45,051 nt of DNA, from contig JANQPC010000021.1 in NCBI GenBank assembly GCA_028285485.1, positions 1 to 45,051 of the forward strand, given 5' to 3'. This DNA comes from Paracoccaceae bacterium (GTDB lineage Bacteria > Pseudomonadota > Alphaproteobacteria > Rhodobacterales > Rhodobacteraceae). Shown here one piece after another: positions 25,021 through 34,325 of this stretch. Every line of letters starts with the position of its first letter. Within the stretch, counting starts at the first letter, position 1. Below the pieces are notes generated by a model. That model was given only the letters and a program-made list of their open reading frames with translations, was not told the origin of the DNA and made no database searches. The position numbers were made by a program, and so were the translations under genes.

Positions 25021-25021
<1 letters not shown>
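24185..25021 (-). CDS. Beta-keto acid cleavage enzyme (BKACE, DUF849), canonical type
   Basis: 278 aa. Zinc ligands H47 and H49 (HAHVR) and E230, with Arg226 and Asp231 in HTRTGLED, match the reported 3-keto-5-aminohexanoate cleavage enzyme residues and even its numbering. QFSTGGRSG supplies the conserved Ser. It should condense a beta-keto acid with acetyl-CoA, releasing acetoacetate and an acyl-CoA. Its ATG overlaps the pobA stop by one base (TGATG), so it is translated with the 4-hydroxybenzoate pathway genes. In that context the plausible substrate is beta-ketoadipate, giving succinyl-CoA. Family assignment is firm; substrate is inferred. Confidence 0.9.
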
Positions 25022-27628
<2,607 letters not shown>

Positions 27629-27631
27629 CGC

Positions 27632-28135
27632 TCAGACCTCCTGCGGCTCGTCGATGGCCTGCTGCAGCGCGACCGCCGCCCAAAGGGCAAGCGAGATGAG
27701 GCCGGGGATATAGAAGGGCCAGATCGTCCAACCGAGGATCGCCGTGGCGGCCTGATCCGCCCGGGTCTCCAGCATCCCGAAGATCATCCAGTAGCCCAGA
27801 AAAAGGGCGAGAAGCGCGATGCAGGCCGGCCAGATGCGAGCTATGATCCGGCGAACGGGCAGGGGCATCTTTTCAGCGAAGATCGTGACCGCCACATGGC
27901 CCCGGCGCATCTGGCAATAGGGAAAAAACATCAAGGCAGCGCAAGAGATGACGAGGCGTACGAAGTCCTCGTAGCCCGGCAGCCCCTCGATATGGCCGCC
28001 GCCCCAGAGATCTGCCAACCGCCCGGCCAGATTGGCCCCGACATTGAGCGAGGTCACCACGGTGATCACCAAAAGGATTACGCCGCCCAGAAGGGCCCAG
28101 GCAGACACAAGTGTTTCCAGAAGGCGCGGTGGCAT
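27632..28135 (-). CDS. dctQ: TRAP transporter small permease, DctQ type, of the pca/pob operon
   Basis: 167 aa from the ATG at 28133-28135, which has AAAGG about nine bases upstream; the ATG nine bases earlier is too close to it. Four hydrophobic segments, and the family loop FPYCQMRRGHVAVTIFAEK between helices 2 and 3. The region around residues 30-50 (RLADLWGGGHIEGLPGYEDF) is a longer periplasmic insert than in the first TRAP system. Co-transcribed with dctP and dctM. Confidence 0.9.
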   Translation of the reverse strand: MPPRLLETLVSAWALLGGVILLVITVVTSLNVGANLAGRLADLWGGGHIEGLPGYEDFVRLVISCAALMFFPYCQMRRGHVAVTIFAEKMPLPVRRIIARIWPACIALLALFLGYWMIFGMLETRADQAATAILGWTIWPFYIPGLISLALWAAVALQQAIDEPQEV

Positions 28136-28174
28136 GCCCGGCATCCTTTGCGACAGGTTAGGTTTTCGGCGGCC

Positions 28175-28188
28175 CGGCCCGAAGGCCG
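28175..28188 (-). repeat. UUCG-type hairpin after dctP
   Basis: In the minus-strand RNA, CGGCC and GGCCG pair around a UUCG tetraloop, an especially stable combination, in the 73-base gap between dctP and dctQ. No T-run follows, so a stability or processing role is likelier than termination. Confidence 0.5.
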
Positions 28189-28208
28189 AACCACCAGGGA
28201 GAAACGGT

Positions 28209-29231
28209 TCAGTTCGCGGCGACGGCGGCGCGGGCAGCCTCGACCAGCGCGGCACCGTCGAAATCGCGATCGGCGGTCTCTTCGATCCAGCGGGCCTCGA
28301 CCTGCGCGCCCAATGCGTCAAACGCTGCTTTTGACTCTGCGCTCAGCGTTTGCAGTTCGCCACCGCTCTCGGTTTGCAGGTTGCGGCCCACATCCTCGAT
28401 GCTGTCCCAGACCTCGCCTGCGATCTCCGCCAGCGCTGCGCCGGAATTGGCATCGATGATCGCGCGCAGATCTTCGGGCAGTTCGTCGTAGCGTTCCTGG
28501 TTCATCGCCAGAAGGAAGGTTGCCGTGCCGAAGCGGCTGGCTTCGGGGCCCTCCACGGAGACCGTAGTCATCTCGTGCAGGCCCAGGGGCGGCATCACTT
28601 CGAAGGGCACGAGCGCACCGTCAACCACCCCGCGGGCCAGCGCCTGCGGCAATTCGGGCACCGGCATGCCAACCGGTTCGGCGCCCCAGGCCTCGATCAT
28701 CCAGGCGCCGGTGCGGGAAGGGGTGCGGAGCGACAGGCCCTCAACATCCTCAACCGTGGCAACACTGCCCTCCCGAAGATGGATCGCGTTGCCGGCGTGA
28801 ACGTGCAGCAGCAGTGGATGGATATCCTCGAAATCGGCCGCGATATCCGCCCAAACCGCCTGAATGGCCGCGTTCGTCTGGGCGGCAGAGCCCTGGTGAA
28901 CGCTTGGAAGTTCAAACACTTCGGCCCTTGGGAACACGCCCGGCGTATAGCCCGGCAATGTCCAGACAATATCGGCAAAGCCATCGCGTACCTGGCGGTA
29001 AAGCTCCGGTGGCCGCCCGCCCATGGACATCGAGGGGAAAAGCTCGATGGCGATGCGGCCCTCGCTTTCCGCCTCGATCCGTTCCGCCCAGGGTTCCAGC
29101 AGCGCCGCATGAACGGGCGCGCGGGGGCCAAGAAAGTGGTGCACGGTCAGCGTAACGTCTTGGGCGAGGCCGGCCGTTGCGGTAACGGCCAGGGCCGAGC
29201 CGGTGGTGAGTAGCGTTTTGAAACGTCCCAT
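28209..29231 (-). CDS. dctP: TRAP transporter substrate-binding protein, DctP type, of the pca/pob operon
   Basis: 340 aa from the ATG at 29229-29231, with GGAGGACCCGAC upstream; the frame extends to 29294 but that part is hydrophilic. Signal peptide of about 23 residues ending ATAGLAQ. Conserved DctP features: TLTVHHFLGPRAPVHAALLEP at the mature N-terminus and VEDVEGLSLRTPSRTG, with the Arg that usually clamps a ligand carboxylate. It shows low overall resemblance to the DctP at 1433, so a different ligand is expected. Located directly after pcaG, it probably binds an aromatic acid. Confidence 0.92.
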   Translation of the reverse strand: MGRFKTLLTTGSALAVTATAGLAQDVTLTVHHFLGPRAPVHAALLEPWAERIEAESEGRIAIELFPSMSMGGRPPELYRQVRDGFADIVWTLPGYTPGVFPRAEVFELPSVHQGSAAQTNAAIQAVWADIAADFEDIHPLLLHVHAGNAIHLREGSVATVEDVEGLSLRTPSRTGAWMIEAWGAEPVGMPVPELPQALARGVVDGALVPFEVMPPLGLHEMTTVSVEGPEASRFGTATFLLAMNQERYDELPEDLRAIIDANSGAALAEIAGEVWDSIEDVGRNLQTESGGELQTLSAESKAAFDALGAQVEARWIEETADRDFDGAALVEAARAAVAAN

Positions 29232-29250
29232 GTCGGGTCCTCCAAGGTTT

Positions 29251-29266
29251 GCGGGGCCGTGCCCGC
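29251..29266 (-). repeat. Small hairpin in the pcaG-dctP gap
   Basis: GCGGG (29251-29255) and CCCGC (29262-29266) form a 5-bp stem just before the dctP ribosome site. It is the second of two tandem stems in this 78-base gap. Confidence 0.3.
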
Positions 29267-29280
29267 GATGGGATTGGGGC

Positions 29281-29303
29281 CGCGCCGCCTCCACCGCGGC
29301 GCG
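29281..29303 (-). repeat. Strong hairpin between pcaG and dctP
   Basis: CGCGCCGC (29281-29288) and GCGGCGCG (29296-29303) form a perfect 8-bp GC stem with a 7-base loop immediately after the pcaG stop. It marks the border between enzyme and transporter genes and could separate their expression by attenuation or RNA processing. No T-run follows. Confidence 0.5.
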
Positions 29304-29309
29304 CTTTGC

Positions 29310-29915
29310 TCAGATGTCGAAGAACACGGTCTCACCGTCGCCCTGAACGCGGATGTCGAAGCGGTAGATGGGTTTGCCGCCCCGCTCGCTGCGCTGGGCG
29401 ATCAGGGTGGCGCGCCGGTGCTCTTGCTCGATGAGGTTCAGGACAGGGTCCGCATCATTGGCGGCGCCCTCGTCTTCAAAATACATCCGGGTGTTGAGGC
29501 CCAGGTTGATGCCTCTCGCGACGATCCAGAAGCTGATATGGGGGGCCATCAGGCCATGGCCGCCGCGGCCTTTCGCGGGCCCGGGTTTGATCGTGTCGAA
29601 TGCCCATTCGCCGGTCTCGAAATCCGAGACGATCCGGCCCCAGCCGGTGAACGGCCCGGTGGCACCCTGCGCGTAGGCGCCGGTTGCATCGGCCTGCCAG
29701 ACTTCGATCAGCACATCCTTGATGGGCGCGCCGGTACCATCCCTGACCACGCCCTCAACCGTGATCTGTTCCCCTTCGGCCTCGGGCGTTGCCGGATTCG
29801 GGCCAAAGTTTTTATCGAAGATATCGAAGCCCGCGGCAGCCGGGGCGAGGCCGATGTGAACGTAGGGGCCAGCGGTTTGGGAGGCTGTTTCCTTAAGATA
29901 GTCAAGCGGTTGCAT
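29310..29915 (-). CDS. pcaG: Protocatechuate 3,4-dioxygenase alpha subunit
   Basis: Non-metal-binding partner of the intradiol ring-cleaving dioxygenase that turns protocatechuate into 3-carboxy-cis,cis-muconate. 201 aa. Intradiol-dioxygenase features include VLIEVWQADATGAY, the FDTIKPGP strand, and HISFWIVARGIN at the position of the beta-subunit HIHF; the iron ligands are not all present, as expected for the alpha chain. It starts three bases after the pcaH stop. Confidence 0.95.
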   Translation of the reverse strand: MQPLDYLKETASQTAGPYVHIGLAPAAAGFDIFDKNFGPNPATPEAEGEQITVEGVVRDGTGAPIKDVLIEVWQADATGAYAQGATGPFTGWGRIVSDFETGEWAFDTIKPGPAKGRGGHGLMAPHISFWIVARGINLGLNTRMYFEDEGAANDADPVLNLIEQEHRRATLIAQRSERGGKPIYRFDIRVQGDGETVFFDI

Positions 29916-29918
29916 GGC

Positions 29919-30647
29919 TCAGTTCCCCTCAAGCCGGTTTTCGAATAGGGTTGAGCGGGTGCCACGCAGAACGATATCGAACTTGTAGGCCATCGTATCG
30001 AGCGGGACCGTGGCGTTCATATCGAGCGGCGCAATCAACTGCTCTATGGCGCGCTCGTCCGGGATCGATTTGACGATCGGGCAGGCCCAGATCAGCGGAT
30101 CGCCCTCGAAATACATCTGAGTGATCAGGCGCTGGGCGAAGGCGTGGCCGAAGATCGAGAAATGGATATGGGCGGGGCGCCAGTTGTTCACCCAGTTCCG
30201 CCAGGGGTAGGGCGCGGGCTTCACGGTGCGGAAGTGATAGCGGCCCTCCGCATCGGTGATCGCGCGCCCGCAGCCGCCGAAATTCGGATCGATCGGGGCC
30301 AGGTATGTATCCTTCCTGTGGCGATAGCGGCCACCGGCGTTGGCTTGCCAGAACTCCACCAGCGTGCCGGGCAGGGGGCGGCCGTTCTCATCAAGAACTC
30401 GGCCATGCACGATGATGCGTTGCCCGATCGCGCTTTCGCCCGGCGCGGCGTAATTGTGCAGAAGATCGTTATCGAGAGGGCCCAGCATATCATGCCCGAA
30501 AACCGGGCCCGTTGTCTCGGACACCGAGTTTTGCAGGGAAAGCAGCGGATAGGCGGGAGAGCGCGATAAGCTGGTCTTGTAATCGGGCGTCAGCGCCGGC
30601 GGCTGCCACTCCCGGTCGCGGGGATACAGTTCATCTAGCGGGGCCAC
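29919..30647 (-). CDS. pcaH: Protocatechuate 3,4-dioxygenase beta subunit
   Basis: Iron-binding catalytic subunit. I start at the GTG at 30645-30647 ([11 protein letters not shown]) because GAGGAGG lies about nine bases upstream and any ATG further up would overlap pcaC; 242 aa. Fe(III) ligands are visible: Tyr in [11 protein letters not shown], Tyr in PAPYPWRNW, and the two His of [22 protein letters not shown] is the family signature. It lies 16 bases after pcaC. Confidence 0.95.
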   Translation of the reverse strand: MAPLDELYPRDREWQPPALTPDYKTSLSRSPAYPLLSLQNSVSETTGPVFGHDMLGPLDNDLLHNYAAPGESAIGQRIIVHGRVLDENGRPLPGTLVEFWQANAGGRYRHRKDTYLAPIDPNFGGCGRAITDAEGRYHFRTVKPAPYPWRNWVNNWRPAHIHFSIFGHAFAQRLITQMYFEGDPLIWACPIVKSIPDERAIEQLIAPLDMNATVPLDTMAYKFDIVLRGTRSTLFENRLEGN

Positions 30648-30663
30648 GGGTGTTTTCCTCCTC

Positions 30664-31056
30664 TCACTGTGCAGCGTCGGGGCCGCGCATGGCGGCATAG
30701 GTTTCCTTGGCGATCCGGAAGGCCGTGTTTCCGGCCGGAACACCGGCATAGATCGCCACATGCATCAGCGCGGCGCGCACCTCCGTTTCGGTTGCGCCGG
30801 TATTGGCGGTGGCGCGGATGTGCATGGCGACCTCGTCCCAATGGCCAAGCGCGGCCAGAAGCGCGATCGTGATCAGGCTGCGATCCCGGTTCGTCAGATC
30901 GGGCGAAGACCAGACGCGGCCCCAGGCCCCTTCGGTGATCAGTTCCTGAAACTCGGCATCAAGCTGCGTTTGATTGCAGGATGCGCGATCCACATGCGCG
31001 TCTCCCAGAACGGCGCGGCGGGTTGCCATGCCAGTATCGCGGGGCGTTGAAGCCAT
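30664..31056 (-). CDS. pcaC: 4-carboxymuconolactone decarboxylase
   Basis: Decarboxylates gamma-carboxymuconolactone to beta-ketoadipate enol-lactone. 130 aa from [11 protein letters not shown], with GGAGGAGAGAAAAGAAC upstream; a second ATG at codon 10 is possible. The AhpD/CMD-like fold is seen in [27 protein letters not shown] (two blocks) and [15 protein letters not shown]. First gene of the pca-TRAP-pob-BKACE operon and divergent from pcaQ. PcaB and PcaD, which act just before and after it, are not encoded in the window. Confidence 0.93.
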   Translation of the reverse strand: MASTPRDTGMATRRAVLGDAHVDRASCNQTQLDAEFQELITEGAWGRVWSSPDLTNRDRSLITIALLAALGHWDEVAMHIRATANTGATETEVRAALMHVAIYAGVPAGNTAFRIAKETYAAMRGPDAAQ

Positions 31057-31126
31057 GTTCTTTTCTCTCCTCCCGGGCAGGGCGTGGGCGAAAAGGGGCC
31101 CGTTTCCTGCAACCAACACGATCCTG

Positions 31127-31166
31127 TCACATTGATTTTTGTGATGTAAAATGAGAATTTTCGCAT
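31127..31166. promoter_or_regulatory. pcaC-pcaQ divergent control region with two dyads
   Basis: In the 138-base gap two symmetric elements stand out. TCACA (31127-31131) and TGTGA (31140-31144) form a 5-bp dyad. ATGAGAATTTTCGCAT (31151-31166) is a 16-bp dyad of the form ATGNGAA-N2-TTCNCAT, with T-N11-A LysR-type symmetry, 29 bases before the pcaQ start. The second is the better candidate for PcaQ binding; neither matches a site I can name with certainty. Confidence 0.45.
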
Positions 31167-31194
31167 TAAGTATGAAATTTAGGAATGCAAACCT

Positions 31195-32109
31195 ATGCTC
31201 GACCGGCGGATCAAACTGCGGCATCTGGATTGTTTTCTGGAGATCGCCCGCACCCGCAGCCTTTCGAAATCCGCCGAGCGGCTCAATCTGACCCAGCCGG
31301 CAATCTCGAAGACTCTCAAGGAGTTCGAGGGCATTCTTGGTGCGCGCCTGATCGAACGCAGCCGCCGCGGCGCCACGCTGACGGCCTATGGCACCGCGCT
31401 TCTTCCGGCGGCCAGCGCCGGGCTTCAGCAACTGGAGCAGGCGGTGAGCAGCGTTTCGATGCTTCAGGCGCGGGAAAGGATGGTGGTTCGGGTCGGCGCC
31501 CTTCCCACGGTGGCGGCCTCGATTCTCCCAGGGGCCATCGAGGCCTTCCAACGCAGCTATCCCGAAAGCTCGTTTCGGCTGATCTCCGGCCCCTATGACT
31601 TCCTGCTATCGCAATTGCGGGATCGCGCGGTTGATATCGTGATTGGCCGGATGGCGGACCCGGAGAAACTGCACGGCCTGTCGTTCAACTACATCTACTC
31701 CGAACAGGTGGTGTTCCTTGTCCGGGCCGGGCACCCTTTGCTTGCGGCGCCCGCGTTCGATCCCAAGGATATCGCCCGCTACCAGCTTATCATGCCGGAC
31801 GAGAGCGCAATCATCCGCCGCTCGGTGGATCAGCTACTGCAGGTGCTGCGGATCGATCCGCCGGTTTCCAGCATCGAAACCGTGGCGCACGCTTTCAGCC
31901 GGGTCTACACAATTGAGAGTGACGCGGTATGGATCATCTCGGAAGGCGTTGCGGCGCATGACATTGCAACCGGCGCCCTCTGCAAGCTGCCCACCGATAC
32001 CGAGGTCAGCAAGGGCGCCGTGGGCTACACGCTTCGGGTAGAGGCGGAGATCGAGACGGCAACGCGCCTTTTTGTTGAAACGCTCGTGGATCAGAACAGG
32101 GGCGCTTGA
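31195..32109 (+). CDS. pcaQ: LysR-family regulator of protocatechuate genes
   Basis: 304 aa. N-terminal helix-turn-helix (residues about 8-66: FLEIARTRSLSKSAERLNLT, then QPAISKTLKEFEG), followed by a linker helix and a LysR substrate-binding domain (about 92-300). RIKLRHLDCFLEIAR and the position divergent from pcaCHG are typical of PcaQ, an activator that responds to a pathway intermediate such as beta-carboxy-muconate. AGGA lies about ten bases before the ATG. A short GC hairpin with a T-run lies about 70 bases downstream. Confidence 0.92.
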   Translation: MLDRRIKLRHLDCFLEIARTRSLSKSAERLNLTQPAISKTLKEFEGILGARLIERSRRGATLTAYGTALLPAASAGLQQLEQAVSSVSMLQARERMVVRVGALPTVAASILPGAIEAFQRSYPESSFRLISGPYDFLLSQLRDRAVDIVIGRMADPEKLHGLSFNYIYSEQVVFLVRAGHPLLAAPAFDPKDIARYQLIMPDESAIIRRSVDQLLQVLRIDPPVSSIETVAHAFSRVYTIESDAVWIISEGVAAHDIATGALCKLPTDTEVSKGAVGYTLRVEAEIETATRLFVETLVDQNRGA

Positions 32110-32177
32110 GTTCCCTTGCTACATCGGAAGTGCCGCGATCTTGGGCCTTTGGGAGAGGGCCTTCGCCGCAGTCCGGG

Positions 32178-32206
32178 GCGCCGTTCGAGGGCCGGGCGCG
32201 TTTTTT
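32178..32206 (+). terminator. Possible terminator downstream of pcaQ
   Basis: GCGCC (32178-32182) and GGCGC (32195-32199) can pair around a 12-base loop, followed by GTTTTTT (32200-32206). The stem is short and the loop long, so this is a weak candidate. Confidence 0.4.
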
Positions 32207-32450
32207 GGTGTGCCAAGTTCCCAATGGTTCGTGCATAAGGTGAGCGGCGTTGGTCGGCCGGCTCTGCGCACCTTTCGCGAACATGTCGCTTCCGGAGTTG
32301 AACCCCATATTTCCCTTGCGAAAATCCCTTCTGCGCTATGATGCGGCGCACAGGGCGCCACCCGCTTGGGTCGATCAGCGCACTCGGCTGTCAAGTTCCT
32401 GGGGCCGATGCGCCGGATGGTCAGGTCAGTGAAATGGACCCTATAAGCGG

Positions 32451-32469
32451 TTATCGATAATCGTTGACG
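32451..32469 (+). promoter_or_regulatory. GntR operator and promoter, gntR copy
   Basis: TTATCGATAA (32451-32460) is a perfect palindrome, continuing TCG and then TTGACG, a good -35 element. The same TTATCGATAATCG followed by TTGAC occurs before the dikinase operon at 34238. Palindromes of this size are usual targets of FCD-type GntR proteins; the link to this GntR is inferred. Confidence 0.65.
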
Positions 32470-32596
32470 TCTTGCCTGACGTGCCCTATTTCAATACCGA
32501 GCCTTCTGTCTGCCGGGCGCATAACGTGCCGGGCTGGCGTGTTTGATGAGGCCCCCTGTCCGGTGTTGCGCCGGAACGTTTTGATGGAGATCAGGC

Positions 32597-33325
32597 GTGA
32601 TCCAAAGAGTTGTTCTGAGCGAGCAGGTGAAGGAAGAGCTGCTCGATGACATCATGCGCGGACGTTACAAGCCGGGGGATCGCCTGGTCGAGTCACAGAT
32701 TGCAAAGCGGATGGGGATCAGCCAGTCGCCGGTGCGCGAAGCGCTGCGGGATATGGTGGCCATGCGGTTTGTTGAGGTGGAGCCCCACAAAGGGGCCCGC
32801 GTGCGCCAGATCGATCAGCGGGAAGTTGTGGAGATCTATCCGGTGCGCGCCTGCCTTGAAGAGCTTGGCGGGCAATTGGCGGTTGCGAATGCGGGGCCGA
32901 TCCTGGGCGATCTGGAGCGCGCGATCGAAGAGATGGTCAACGCCTTCGCGGCGGGTGATGTGCGCACGCTAGCGCATTGGGATGTCCGGTTCCATCGTGC
33001 GATCCTTGAGGCGTCCGGCAACCAGATCCTGATCGAGACGTGGAATTCGCTGATGATCGAGGCGCGGACTTTCGTGACCCTCAGCAACCTGATTTTGCGC
33101 AAGCCGGAGATCGATCTGGCCGGGCGGCATTACCCCATCGTTGAGGCCTTGCGCGAGGGCGATCCGGTGAAATGCGGGCGGGTCATGCGCCATCATGTGG
33201 AGGAGTTCGGCTCTGTTATGCACGACATCTTCCGCGAGCAGAACGAACGCGATCCGTCGCTCACTCTTGATCCGGCCTCTGATGGCGAACGCTTCTCGGC
33301 CACTGCCGCGGCGCGCGCGGGGTAA
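32597..33325 (+). CDS. GntR-family regulator, FCD subfamily
   Basis: 242 aa, starting at GTG 32597 with GGAG seven bases upstream. Residues 8-72 form the GntR winged helix (RYKPGDRLVESQIAKRMG, then SPVREALRDM). Residues about 80-215 form an FCD all-helical effector domain with the metal-binding Asp/His pattern (HWDVRFHRAIL, RHYPIVEAL, MRHHVEEFG). Such proteins usually sense a carboxylic acid intermediate of the pathway they control. A shared palindrome before its own gene and before 34326 points to autoregulation and control of the downstream operon. Confidence 0.92.
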   Translation: MIQRVVLSEQVKEELLDDIMRGRYKPGDRLVESQIAKRMGISQSPVREALRDMVAMRFVEVEPHKGARVRQIDQREVVEIYPVRACLEELGGQLAVANAGPILGDLERAIEEMVNAFAAGDVRTLAHWDVRFHRAILEASGNQILIETWNSLMIEARTFVTLSNLILRKPEIDLAGRHYPIVEALREGDPVKCGRVMRHHVEEFGSVMHDIFREQNERDPSLTLDPASDGERFSATAAARAG

Positions 33326-33383
33326 TGGGGCCGGGCCCTTGGCCAAAGTCGGCCATGGCGTGCGACCGCAGGGCAGGGGATAG

Positions 33384-34061
33384 ATGGCGAACGTAACTTT
33401 AGCATTCCTCCGGCACGCCAAGGTGCCGTCCCACGAGGGCGACATGCCGCTGACGCCGGATTCGAACGCCGATATCGAAGCGGCGATTCCGAGGCTCAGC
33501 GCACTGGGCCGGCCTGGGGCCCGGTTCCGTTTTCTGGCAACGCGCACGCACCGTTCCCGCCAAACCGCAGAGGCGCTGCGCCTGGCCATCGATCCCGGCG
33601 CGCCGGAAGTGCAACCCGCCTGGGGGCTGCGCAATCCCGATATCTATCTGGCGGGATCCAGGGTTGAGATGGGCTCGAAGGCCGAGTTCTTTGCCTCGCA
33701 ATGCGAATTCTTTGAGATGACGCCCGATGCGGTTCTGGAGCAGACGTTTTATCGCGAGTTTCTGACCGCGCCGGATCGGATCGAATACTGGGTGCACCAT
33801 GCGTCCCCGCCAGGCGAGGATGCGGCGGCGGTGGCGCACCGTGTTCTGTGCTTTGCCAGGAGTTTCGCCGCGGTTCCGCTGCAGTCCGATCTCGTGGTTG
33901 CCTGCGTCACCCACTCGCCCGTCATGCGGGCGCTGTTGGTGCAGGGCCTCAAGATTGATGATCCGGGCGAGCCTGGGTGGGTTGAAGAGATCGTACTGGA
34001 GGTGGGGCCCACGGGGATCGCCTATCGGTTCCGGGATCACACCGGGCATCTTCAGGCGTGA
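33384..34061 (+). CDS. Histidine phosphatase superfamily protein
   Basis: 225 aa. The phosphoglycerate-mutase-like active site is complete: LRHAK with the nucleophile H11, TRTHRSRQTA (R57/R59), and CVTHSPVMRALL with H177. Cytoplasmic, with no signal peptide. AGGGGAT precedes the ATG. It lies 58 bases after gntR and upstream of the dikinase operon promoter. Family members hydrolyse a wide range of phosphoesters; beside a putative small-molecule dikinase it might remove phosphate from a dead-end or pathway intermediate. That role is inferred from location only. Confidence 0.85.
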   Translation: MANVTLAFLRHAKVPSHEGDMPLTPDSNADIEAAIPRLSALGRPGARFRFLATRTHRSRQTAEALRLAIDPGAPEVQPAWGLRNPDIYLAGSRVEMGSKAEFFASQCEFFEMTPDAVLEQTFYREFLTAPDRIEYWVHHASPPGEDAAAVAHRVLCFARSFAAVPLQSDLVVACVTHSPVMRALLVQGLKIDDPGEPGWVEEIVLEVGPTGIAYRFRDHTGHLQA

Positions 34062-34237
34062 GGCGTTCCATAGAGCCTTCGCGCCGATGATTTAACTAAA
34101 TTCATAAAAAACAATATCTTGATAGATCGTTCTTTCTGATCTCCTGGACCTGCACGCGGGGTTTTTCTCCGCGAAGGGGCGGCGGGAGCGGGCATGGGGA
34201 ACGCCTCAGCAGAGCATCTTGTAAAATGGATAATAAA

Positions 34238-34257
34238 TTATCGATAATCGCTTGACC
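34238..34257 (+). promoter_or_regulatory. GntR operator and promoter, dikinase operon copy
   Basis: TTATCGATAA (34238-34247; ATTATCGATAAT as a 12-bp perfect palindrome at 34237-34248) runs on as TCGC and then TTGACC (34252-34257), a -35-like element. A weak -10-like TACCAA follows 17 bases later. It lies 79 bases before the start of the operon and matches the copy before gntR. An AT-rich tract at about 34087-34140 lies upstream. Confidence 0.65.
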
Positions 34258-34325
34258 GAATCCGAGTGGATGGATACCAAGTTAGGAAAAATCCAGACAA
34301 GTCGTTGTGAGAACGGGAGGAACAC

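Larger units (their letters stand above)
32110..32596. other. 487-base intergenic region between pcaQ and gntR
   Basis: No convincing gene. It holds the possible pcaQ terminator (32178-32206), then about 240 bases with short frames but no family resemblance, then the TTATCGATAA operator and a promoter-like TTGACG (32464-32469) with TATTTC 17 bases further on (32487-32492). This promoter would give a leader of about 100 bases to gntR. Confidence 0.6.

Noticed and set aside
32289-32306. GGTTCAACTCC-like sequence on the minus strand resembling a tRNA T-loop
   Set aside because: No matching acceptor, D or anticodon arms can be drawn around it.
34155-34173. Hairpin CGCGG/CCGCG with a T-rich loop upstream of the dikinase operon
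   Set aside because: The T's are in the loop, no T-run follows the stem, and the stem is only five pairs, so I do not call it a terminator.
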